NCBI GenBank assembly: GCA_965230065.1
Contig: OZ245942.1
Span: forward strand, 5,828,001 to 5,892,000
Source: G965230065 sp965230065
Lineage (GTDB): Bacteria; Bacteroidota; Bacteroidia; Cytophagales; Cyclobacteriaceae
Length of the DNA: 64,000 bases
Direction: 5' to 3'
Part shown: positions 44,739 to 52,673 of the stretch, one piece after another
How the letters are laid out: the number at the start of each line of letters is the position of its first letter
Position numbering within the stretch: position 1 is the first letter of the stretch
Notes under the pieces: generated by a model
The model's input: the letters and a program-made list of their open reading frames with translations, nothing else
The model's database searches: none
Told to the model about the DNA's origin: nothing
Translations under genes and position numbers: made by a program

Positions 44739-47243
44739 TTAAAATCTTATCATAAATGTTCTGATCTGATCGTGACCGATCCTGAAACTAAATTGGTTCT
44801 CTTCGATCTTAATCTCACTTCGTGGCTCAATTTCTTGTTCAATATGATTTGTTTCGATTACCGAGGCTGCGTTGTAGGGTAACCTTACGGTAATATTTTC
44901 ATCACGCCCTTCCGTTTCTACTATCCGCAATACCAAAGGATTTAGATCATAAGCATCTTGCATGGTTTTCAGGCTCGAAATAATGACATGATCACTATCA
45001 ATACTGAAAAATGACTTCTCTAACGGAAAGGACTCGTCGCTGAATCGCCATCCGGAGATTTCTCCGGGGTGTTGGTTTTCTTGCTTTGCAATGAGCGGTT
45101 GATTAAACTCCCATGCTATCTGAGGAATATTTGCCTCTCTCCAATCTCCTTTGTGCGCTATGAAAGCATACTTAAACGTGTGAATACCCTCATCCATGCG
45201 TGGATCCATGCCTCGGGCTCCCCGGACAACAGACATACACAATTGGCCCTCCTTAATATTGAAGCCATATTTTCCGTTGTTCAGTAAAGTAACCCCTTCA
45301 TGCTCATCTGAATAATCGATCCATTTCTGTGTTGGGTAATCTAAATCAGATTCTTTTCTTTGTACATATCCGTACTGCTGATCATAAAAGGCCTTGCCAT
45401 TTTCGGTATTTGTTGGGAAAATCACCTGAAGTAACTTATTGTGACTATGCCAATCCACTTCCATTTCAAAATCAATTTGATTGGAATTCGCTTTCAGGTT
45501 CATAGTTCTGGTGATCCTGGTTGACTGAAAGTAGTCCTCCCATTTCACAATGACATTTAATGGTGACTGGAAAACAATTTCAGGAGCATTTAATGGTTTG
45601 ACCTCGAATGTTTTTCCGGTTAGTTTGGTACTCCAACTACTTCCATTGTCCTCCAAGAGTTGCAAGCTATTGGCGCTACCGGCTAATATTTCCTTTTGAA
45701 GTAGTTTACTATATATGCTGGATAATCCCTGCTCATCCCATTTAATTATATAATAATTGTTTTCGGCCCTGTTGCTTTCAACTTTAAGATCTGAAATAAG
45801 TGCTTTGGGCTTTTCTTCAACAACTTCGTAAACGCTGTATCCCAGTGGTGGTATGTTTTCAGTATCTAGTAAAATTTTAAGTTTTAATTCATCTTCAGAC
45901 CTACTGATAATGGAATAGTCTACATTTTTTCCTTCCGGGTCTTTTATGCTAAACTCAGCCGGCCTTTTTGTAAATTTGATTTCAGCTTCAACGAATTGAC
46001 TGACGGGCCAGGAATGAGGGTTATACACCACGAGTGGAATACCCTCCATGTGAATGTTGATTCTAGCGCCAATATTTTCGAGTCCGGCATTTAATTGCTC
46101 AGCAGTGATTTGTTCCAGCCTCTCATAATCTTTAGTCACATCGATTGCAGCAAGTCCGGTAAAGGTCCCGGCCATAATATCATGAAACTGATTGAATAGC
46201 AATATTTTCCATGCTTCTGCAAAATCTTCGCGTGGATAAAATGGTTTGCCTTTGTGTAGGGTTCCGATTACAGAAAACTTTTCTGCAGCTAATAATTGAT
46301 TTTCATAGTAACGGTTTAGCTTTTTTATTCTTGCATGAGAAGTGTAACAACCCAACCACTGTTGCCCATTAGGTTGAATCCCAAATTCCTCACTTTGAAC
46401 AGGCCATTTTATATCAGAATCTGCCAGCGCTTCAAAGTATTTATAGGGATCCACAAACTCAAATGTCATGTTTGCGTTTTCAGACAGATTGTTCAGGGCC
46501 TGAAGGTCGCTCTCCCCCGGTCCTCCACCATGATCCCCTTTTCCAACAGTGATCATTGGCGAATCATACCCGGAGATTTCAGTCCAATCCTTGATATACT
46601 CGGGCATTTCACTAAAGTTAGGATTATAATGGCCGGGTATTTTATAGGCCAACATTTGGGTTCCGTCACCTGACTCCCACCAGAATATTCTCTTACCTTC
46701 CGGGGCTGCCCTGCTAAACACATAATATTTGATACCACAGCCTGCATAAATTTTGGGAATAGTAGATGGGTGGCCGGTAAAAACATCTGGAGACCAGGCA
46801 ATAGGAATATTCTCAATATCCAGGTTTTTGGAGTAATAATCTTTAGAAATTAAAAATTGTCGGATGAGACTTTCTCCGGATGGCATCGATTCATCAGTTT
46901 CAACCCACTGACCTCCTACAACGCTCCATCTCTTATCCTGAATACTTTGTTTGACCTCTTCAAACAAGGAGGGAAAGCGCTGCTGGATGGATGCGTAGTA
47001 CAATAAAGTGCTTTGCGAAAATCGTAATTCAGGATACTTATCCATCATGTTGAGAACATCGGAAAAGGTTTTATAAATTTCCCGGTTTTCAATCTCATTC
47101 CACCTCCATCGATACACAGGGTCCATATGGGCATGACCTGCGACTTTTACTTTTTGGCTATCTGACTTTCCCAAATTTGATTGGCCATTACAGGGAAAAT
47201 TGAATAATAAAATGGTAATTAATAACTGTAATAAATGTTTCAT
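44739..47243 (-). CDS. GH38 family alpha-mannosidase
   Basis: This 834-residue protein has a signal peptide (NFPCNGQ). The zinc motif HAHMDP supplies H39 and D41, the nucleophile is Asp153 in AWSPDVFTGHPSTIP, and the last zinc ligand lies in LFNQFHDIMAGTF. The C-terminal beta domains are typical of GH38 (EVDWHSHNKLLQVIFP, GVTLLNNGKYGF). Family members hydrolyse alpha-mannosides with retention. The export signal suggests action on imported oligosaccharide in the periplasm. Its presence next to GH95 and a uronate-cleaving lyase hints at mannose in the target polysaccharide. It is 98 bases after the quinoprotein fusion. Confidence 0.93.
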   Translation of the reverse strand: MKHLLQLLITILLFNFPCNGQSNLGKSDSQKVKVAGHAHMDPVYRWRWNEIENREIYKTFSDVLNMMDKYPELRFSQSTLLYYASIQQRFPSLFEEVKQSIQDKRWSVVGGQWVETDESMPSGESLIRQFLISKDYYSKNLDIENIPIAWSPDVFTGHPSTIPKIYAGCGIKYYVFSRAAPEGKRIFWWESGDGTQMLAYKIPGHYNPNFSEMPEYIKDWTEISGYDSPMITVGKGDHGGGPGESDLQALNNLSENANMTFEFVDPYKYFEALADSDIKWPVQSEEFGIQPNGQQWLGCYTSHARIKKLNRYYENQLLAAEKFSVIGTLHKGKPFYPREDFAEAWKILLFNQFHDIMAGTFTGLAAIDVTKDYERLEQITAEQLNAGLENIGARINIHMEGIPLVVYNPHSWPVSQFVEAEIKFTKRPAEFSIKDPEGKNVDYSIISRSEDELKLKILLDTENIPPLGYSVYEVVEEKPKALISDLKVESNRAENNYYIIKWDEQGLSSIYSKLLQKEILAGSANSLQLLEDNGSSWSTKLTGKTFEVKPLNAPEIVFQSPLNVIVKWEDYFQSTRITRTMNLKANSNQIDFEMEVDWHSHNKLLQVIFPTNTENGKAFYDQQYGYVQRKESDLDYPTQKWIDYSDEHEGVTLLNNGKYGFNIKEGQLCMSVVRGARGMDPRMDEGIHTFKYAFIAHKGDWREANIPQIAWEFNQPLIAKQENQHPGEISGWRFSDESFPLEKSFFSIDSDHVIISSLKTMQDAYDLNPLVLRIVETEGRDENITVRLPYNAASVIETNHIEQEIEPRSEIKIEENQFSFRIGHDQIRTFMIRF

Positions 47244-47341
47244 TTATTTTCTCTTAATGATTAAAGGTATCAGCAAGTCGTAAAACTTATCCCCTGGGAG
47301 CGTTCCATTTTTCGAAAGCAAACAGGTTAATACCACCCCGC

Positions 47342-50215
47342 TCATAAAGGTTTGACTTTTATGTTTTTCCACCCCATTGTGAACTGACGTTGACCTTGAA
47401 TACCATGAACCTGTAGTGCGATAAACCCCTTAGGGTGTGTCTTATAAACCTCCTCATTCGTTAAATCTTCAATCATACGTCCATTAACAAAGGTTTGAAT
47501 ACGGGAACCATTTGCAACAATCCGTATTTGATTCCAACCTTCAGGAATAAAATAGTCATGGGCATTCTCTAATCTTTCTTTAGAAGAAAGCCAACCGGTG
47601 CCCAGTGCTTCTCCATACAAGACACCTGTGGTTATTTCATGCTCACCCATCTTCCTTCGGATTTCCAGCTGCGGTCCCCAAACTCGTCCGGCCCTCCATT
47701 GTGGATGATCACGTTCAGTAACCGGCCTTGTAGAAGAGCGAAACTGAATTCCCTGATTGGTAATATCATCCACCATAACTTCACATTCCAGTTCAAAATT
47801 GTCAAATTCCAATAGAGAGCACAGAAAGGAATTCTGACTCCCTGGAACAGTCCTTCCAATAATAGCACCGTTCTCAACGGTATAAATATGTGAGCCATTC
47901 ATATGAACCCATCCATCCAGCGATTTGCCATCAAACAGGGATATCCACCCACCTGAATCGACAGCTAAATTGTTTGTGACTAATGTATCCGCATCGAATT
48001 CCGGTAATGCGAAAACCATTACATAATCGCCTGAAGGTGTACTGTTTTTACCTCCTCCACCTGCTACAATTGCCACATATTGTTTCCCATTTTGCATATA
48101 GACACTGGGTGTAGCATAACCACCGGCAGGTAGATCAACTTCCCAGAGTATCTTTCCCCTGCTTGCTTCAAATGCGCGAAACTTTTCATCAGCAGTAGCC
48201 GCAATAAAAACTACACCCCCTGCAGTGGCAACTGCGCCTCCATAGTTTAGGGTACCGGTATTTCGAATATCTTGTTTTACCAGTTCAGGATACTCTCCCA
48301 GTGGCTTTTTCCAGATATACTCTCCTGTTGAGAGGTCTATCGCATTCAATGTTCCCCATGGAGGAGCTGTGGCAGGATAACCATCCTGATCAAGGAAGAG
48401 GTTATAACCCTCATGAAGATACCTGACCTTGGTAGAGTCATGCTTAACTTCATTATCAATAGTTAATTCATTGCTGTTTATAAAACCAGTTATTGCAGTT
48501 AGTTCCTTCTCATTGAATTGACTGAAAGCAGGCATGATATTTTTACCATTCCTGATTGTTTCAGCTATTTCTGCATCTTCTTTATTTAAATTAATAACTG
48601 AGGGATAAATTGGAGGGACTCCCATTCGATCCATTCCATGACAGGAAGCACAGTTTTTTTTATAAATTTGCCTACCCATTTGTATACTGCTTAAATCTTC
48701 ACTCCCGGCATATTCATAAACCTTTCGTAACCTGGAAATGCTGGCCACATTGTTGGTATTTACATAAAGCCTATTGTAATATGGGTCATAAGATCCTCCC
48801 TGCCATTCGACGCCGCCAAGCAAACTTGGGCTGGTTAATGTTCCCTTTTCAGAAGGTGGTGTATACAATGATGCAGCCATATACTTCTCAAATTCCTTCC
48901 TTGCATACGCATTTGCTTCAGTAGTGATATTTGTAAGATCTGCCTCTGTGATTCCAAGTCTGGTTAAAGGAGCAGGTTTCAATGGTATGGGCTGAGTGGG
49001 CCAGGTCTCTTCCCCCTCAATCGGAGATTTAGGAACCGGCATCTCAATCGTCGGAAATAGGGGTTCGCCTGTTTCCCGGTCTAGTACAAATATTAAACCT
49101 ACTTTTGTGAGTTGAACGACTGCATCTTTCTGTTCATTTTCTTTTTGAATGGTCACCAATATTGGTGCTGATGGGTTGTCATAGTCCCAAATATCATGAT
49201 GCACGGTTTGATAGTGCCATATACGTCTTCCAGTATTTGCGTCAAGTGCCAATATGCAATTGCCAAATAAATTCATTCCCTTCCTATCCCCTCCATAAAA
49301 ATCATAGGCTGGGGATCCAGTTGCTAAAAAAACCCAGCCCCGCTCTTCATCAATAGTAAATCCACTCCAGGTATTTGCTCCCCCGTAAGTTTCCCCCTCA
49401 ACAAACTCCCAGGTGTCATACCCAAACTCACCTTTTTTCGGGATGGTATGAAAAACCCATTTAAAAGAGCCGGTGACAGCATCATAAGCACGAATATTTC
49501 CAGGTGTAGAATTGTAGCCTTCCGGAACCCGGGAACCAACAATCAAATTATTCTGATAAACGATTCCTGGAGACGTTACCTCTATTGATGCCTTATTAGG
49601 GTCCATATCCAGATTTTGTCGCAAATCGATATGCCCATCTTCACCAAATGAAGAAATAATTTCTCCGGTTTTAGCATCCAGCGCATATACCCTGTCTTTT
49701 ACAAAATGAAAAATGCGCTTATCAGAACCATCTTCAGAACTCCAATAAGTAACTCCTCTGGTACGTCCCCGAAACAGCGTTTGGTTTTCATTGTATTTAA
49801 ATGATTCAAAGACCCAGATTTCCTTTCCTGTGGAAGCGTCCAGGGCTACTGCTTTTAAGGTTGGTGTTGAGATATACATGATACCATCCACAATGATTGG
49901 ATTGACCTGGATCGAAGAGTTCTGTGAAGCATCGCCGGTTCGGTATTGCCAAACTAATTCTAATTTATGCACATTGGCAGCATGAATTTGTGCCAATTCC
50001 GAATATTGATTGCCTTTTTTATCTCCTCTGTAAATAGCCCAATCGGTATAGTTGTCCAGGGAATCATAATTGTCCAGGGCATTCTTATCACTTTTGACTT
50101 TATCAGCTGCACATGATTGAAAAAAAACAAGGATACACCCAAAATAGAATATCCTTACAGATCGCACTCGAATGGAAAACAGGATGCTGGTTACGCTTAT
50201 AGCTTCTCTACACAT
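47342..50215 (-). CDS. Quinoprotein dehydrogenase - cytochrome c - DUF1080 (3-keto-glycoside hydrolase) fusion lipoprotein
   Basis: This 957-residue lipoprotein (FFQSCAADK lipobox) joins three activities. Residues about 50-500 and 620-735 form a PQQ-type propeller (WAIYRGDKKGNQYSEL, LVWQYRTGD, ALDASTGKEIWVFE, GGAVATAGGVVFIAAT). A cytochrome c with CASCHG (C522, C525, H526) is inserted between the propeller halves. From residue 756 the C-terminus is a DUF1080 domain (GWISLFDGKSLDGW, GIQFRSS, QLEIRRKMGEH, WKNIKVKPL). DUF1080 members act on 3-keto glycosides. A protein that could oxidise a sugar and then split the keto product in one chain is therefore plausible. It starts 9 bases after the ThuA gene stop. 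Confidence 0.9.
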   Translation of the reverse strand: MCREAISVTSILFSIRVRSVRIFYFGCILVFFQSCAADKVKSDKNALDNYDSLDNYTDWAIYRGDKKGNQYSELAQIHAANVHKLELVWQYRTGDASQNSSIQVNPIIVDGIMYISTPTLKAVALDASTGKEIWVFESFKYNENQTLFRGRTRGVTYWSSEDGSDKRIFHFVKDRVYALDAKTGEIISSFGEDGHIDLRQNLDMDPNKASIEVTSPGIVYQNNLIVGSRVPEGYNSTPGNIRAYDAVTGSFKWVFHTIPKKGEFGYDTWEFVEGETYGGANTWSGFTIDEERGWVFLATGSPAYDFYGGDRKGMNLFGNCILALDANTGRRIWHYQTVHHDIWDYDNPSAPILVTIQKENEQKDAVVQLTKVGLIFVLDRETGEPLFPTIEMPVPKSPIEGEETWPTQPIPLKPAPLTRLGITEADLTNITTEANAYARKEFEKYMAASLYTPPSEKGTLTSPSLLGGVEWQGGSYDPYYNRLYVNTNNVASISRLRKVYEYAGSEDLSSIQMGRQIYKKNCASCHGMDRMGVPPIYPSVINLNKEDAEIAETIRNGKNIMPAFSQFNEKELTAITGFINSNELTIDNEVKHDSTKVRYLHEGYNLFLDQDGYPATAPPWGTLNAIDLSTGEYIWKKPLGEYPELVKQDIRNTGTLNYGGAVATAGGVVFIAATADEKFRAFEASRGKILWEVDLPAGGYATPSVYMQNGKQYVAIVAGGGGKNSTPSGDYVMVFALPEFDADTLVTNNLAVDSGGWISLFDGKSLDGWVHMNGSHIYTVENGAIIGRTVPGSQNSFLCSLLEFDNFELECEVMVDDITNQGIQFRSSTRPVTERDHPQWRAGRVWGPQLEIRRKMGEHEITTGVLYGEALGTGWLSSKERLENAHDYFIPEGWNQIRIVANGSRIQTFVNGRMIEDLTNEEVYKTHPKGFIALQVHGIQGQRQFTMGWKNIKVKPL

Positions 50216-50224
50216 AAAATATAA

Positions 50225-52111
50225 TTAATCTTTATCTAATGATCTTACAACCTTGCTTTCCAACGTTGGGAAATCCGAAGTGACATAGTTATCAACCGCA
50301 TTGCCACTCAACCACTGTAAAGCTCTAATTAATGTCTGTTGAAACGCTGCACAACCCATACTTTCCGGCCACACCTGATCCCTCCATAAATGCCCATAGG
50401 TAGAACTGTATACCCTTCCATTACCAAATTTAACTATCCATTCCATTGGAAAATTCAACCCTGTTTTCTCATCCTGAGCATAAGAGATGACCTCAAGATT
50501 TTCTGTTGTACCTCTTCCATATCGATACACTTCTATATCAGCGGCTATCCATGATTTGGGCAGGCCTATATGAATAGGATGGCTGCCCAGACGGGTTATC
50601 AATGCATCACGACGCTTTCCATGGCCTGTATCCTCACCTTCCCCTTTTGGGACTATTTCAAGTTTTTCTTTTTCATTAACAATCACAGCTTCCCCAAAAT
50701 CTTTATTTCTCCATCCCAATCCAATCATCTCGTTATATGCCGCCCAACCTTTAAAAGCATTGGTTGCTCCGTGGTACATATAAACTCCTCCGCCATTGGA
50801 AACATAGTTTTCAAATGACTCTTTTACATGAGCCGGCCATTGAATGGTCTCCTCTTTAAATATATTATTGCACGTTTGTATGATGACAGGGTAGTCTTGA
50901 AAGTCAGGATTCCAATTTTCCCAATCTGATGGGGACAAGCCTCTGTCAGGACAGGTGCTTACTGATACCTTAAACTTGCCGCTGGCTTCGATGATCAGCT
51001 TAAGATACTCCGTATTATTTTCCCAGGCATGGTTGCTAAAGCCATCTATGAGTAATACGGGTATTTTTTCATCTGCCACAATGTCATTCACATTCTCAAT
51101 TCGGATATCATCATATAAGATACCTCCCCCTACTTTATAAGCGGTAGAAAACAAAGAGAGTGTCACTTCTCCGTCTGTAGGGGCCGTAAAGTCATGTGTC
51201 ACTTTTTCCCACCGGGGAGCTTTGCCTAAATAGTTACGATTCAAACGCAGTACCAGTTCATCATCAATGAAAACCTCCCCAGTCAGTGGATCCTCCTGAT
51301 CCCAATATTGGTGGCGTGAATACAGCATGGATAATCGGTATTTCACTCCGGGTGACAGGTCTGTGATAGTTTGTGCAATTCCACCAGGGCCATGTCCCCC
51401 CAGATCAATTACCCATTTACCTTCCGGGCTTCCGAAGCGATCAATAGCAATCAAATCAATATTCTCACGCATGATTAGCCAGCCTGGTAGCTGATCTCCG
51501 TAAAGATGCGGGTTACCACTTTCGCTATTCACTTCCGATTCAAACCCACCATTCCTCAAAGCGTTGCTTACAGGAGGTTGCAAAGGCAACCCTTCTTCAA
51601 TGCGAAGGTTATCTATGACAAGTCCCATTTCTCCGGGAGTGGAAGAAACAAATTCAATTGTAGCTGTTCCTTTAGACGAAGATTTGAAACCAAAACCCCT
51701 ACCTCCAATATAATCAGGGGCTTTAGATAGATTTCGCAAGGTGGTTATTTTTAGCCCATTTATGATTAAATCAGCCGAAGCTAGCAATGTATTTGGATCA
51801 GTCTTTCTGCTTTTTTGATCTGCGTACTCAAACTTTAAGGTATAATCAGTATTCTTCTTCAGCCCCTTCAAAGTCTGCTGTATACCTCCCGGCTGATCGC
51901 CATTTAAATCCAGTACCTTAGCTCCTTCCGAAGCTGCAAATACTTTATTGGTAATTATCTCAACATTTCCTGTAGTAACCTGCCAGCCACTCAGCTTACT
52001 CACAATCTGAGATTGACCTGCCACGACATCCATCTCAAATGAGGCATTCCTAACCTGGGTTGGAGGAAGCAGACTATTTAAAAGTAACAGGATAAATAAA
52101 TTCAAATTCAT
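50225..52111 (-). CDS. Secreted DUF642-like x2 / ThuA-like protein
   Basis: This 628-residue protein has a signal peptide (LLLLNSLLPPTQ). Two tandem beta-sandwich modules of about 155 residues follow, of the DUF642/galactose-binding-like kind (VRNASFEMDVVAGQ, KVLDLNGDQPGGIQQTLKGL; then LRNGGFESEVNSESGNPH, WVIDLGGHGPGGIAQTITDL). From about residue 345 comes a ThuA-like domain (IPVLLIDGFSNHAW, VIIQTCNN, NGGGVYMYHGATNAF, GRVYSSTYGHLW). ThuA proteins are linked to 3-keto-sugar metabolism. The modules may hold glycan for the ThuA domain. It is the first gene of the operon and is preceded by a good promoter candidate. Confidence 0.85.
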   Translation of the reverse strand: MNLNLFILLLLNSLLPPTQVRNASFEMDVVAGQSQIVSKLSGWQVTTGNVEIITNKVFAASEGAKVLDLNGDQPGGIQQTLKGLKKNTDYTLKFEYADQKSRKTDPNTLLASADLIINGLKITTLRNLSKAPDYIGGRGFGFKSSSKGTATIEFVSSTPGEMGLVIDNLRIEEGLPLQPPVSNALRNGGFESEVNSESGNPHLYGDQLPGWLIMRENIDLIAIDRFGSPEGKWVIDLGGHGPGGIAQTITDLSPGVKYRLSMLYSRHQYWDQEDPLTGEVFIDDELVLRLNRNYLGKAPRWEKVTHDFTAPTDGEVTLSLFSTAYKVGGGILYDDIRIENVNDIVADEKIPVLLIDGFSNHAWENNTEYLKLIIEASGKFKVSVSTCPDRGLSPSDWENWNPDFQDYPVIIQTCNNIFKEETIQWPAHVKESFENYVSNGGGVYMYHGATNAFKGWAAYNEMIGLGWRNKDFGEAVIVNEKEKLEIVPKGEGEDTGHGKRRDALITRLGSHPIHIGLPKSWIAADIEVYRYGRGTTENLEVISYAQDEKTGLNFPMEWIVKFGNGRVYSSTYGHLWRDQVWPESMGCAAFQQTLIRALQWLSGNAVDNYVTSDFPTLESKVVRSLDKD

Positions 52112-52172
52112 ACCAAAACAAATTTGATTATGTCAAATCACCCTTCTTGTATTCTCTATAGCACATTTTTTT

Positions 52173-52203
52173 CTAAACTAGATAATATTTACAAAAACAC
52201 AAA
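52173..52203 (-). promoter_or_regulatory. Bacteroidota-type promoter candidate for the ThuA operon
   Basis: On the minus strand TTTG (52200-52203) is followed after exactly 19 bases by TAGTTTAG (52173-52180), one mismatch from TAnnTTTG. Transcription would start near 52166 and give a leader of about 55 bases. The box lies just upstream of the first gene of a five-gene operon, which supports it. Confidence 0.5.
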
Positions 52204-52249
52204 ACAGCGAGACTACCACTCAAATTTCAAGGCCCTTTACCATACTTCA

Positions 52250-52389
52250 ACCGCAGCGGCTGCCGCTTTGCATTCAGGCCCTCGCTGACTTTGACTTAAA
52301 TATTGGAGGATGTGAGTTGGAATCATTTCTTTGGAGTACATTTTAATCATAACTGCGGGAACTTGTTGATTAGCGGCAACCGCTGCGGT
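52250..52389. repeat. REP-like inverted pair E5 (140 bp)
   Basis: ACCGCAGCGGCTGCCGCT at 52250-52267 and AGCGGCAACCGCTGCGGT at 52372-52389 are reverse complements with one mismatch in 18. Each arm itself contains the short palindrome CCGCAGCGG. The total length is close to that of E3 and E4, but the outer ends do not match theirs. Confidence 0.6.
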
Positions 52390-52453
52390 AGTATTTTCCA
52401 CAAGATTATCGCAGTTTTTTTGCATTCCAAAAACCTTAAATCCGCTCTATATG

Positions 52454-52673
52454 AGCAATATTAATTGAAGCCTAAATAACAAGGTATAAATTATCATTTA
52501 ATGATAATAACTTATGGCCCACTTTTGCAGAAATGGCAAAAACAACGTGTATTTAAACTTGTTTTTTTGTTCAACCCGTGTTTTTTCCGTACTCGTTTGG
52601 GGTTTTTCCAAATAGTTCCCGAAAGGTTTTACTAAAGTAAGCAGTCGAATTGAAACCCGACTTGTAGGCAATT
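52454..52673. repeat. HTCS 3' end and flank, second copy at 39246-39440
   Basis: The block covers the last 34 or so codons of the HTCS (52571-52673) and 117 bases of downstream flank (52454-52570). Both parts recur, in the same orientation, at 39246-39440, where the coding part has lost 24 bases. The flank holds the perfect-stem hairpin TTATCATTTAATGATAA. Confidence 0.75.

Larger units (their letters stand above)
52112..52570. other. Intergenic region between HTCS and the ThuA operon
   Basis: These 459 bases hold, in order of increasing coordinate, the ThuA-operon promoter candidate (52173-52203), a pair of inverted REP-like arms (52250-52389) and the block shared with the SusC upstream region (from 52454). 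A small frame at 52237-52425 is alanine-rich only because it crosses the inverted arms and is not a gene. Confidence 0.6.

Noticed and set aside
44739..47243. GH38 zinc motif HAHMDP seemed unusual at first
   Set aside because: It fits the H-x-H-x-D pattern of the family, as in Golgi mannosidase II, and the nucleophile and last zinc ligand are present.
52237..52425. Open frame of 62 codons rich in alanine
   Set aside because: The alanine runs come from the inverted GCGGC arms of repeat E5; no start context or homology pattern supports a gene.
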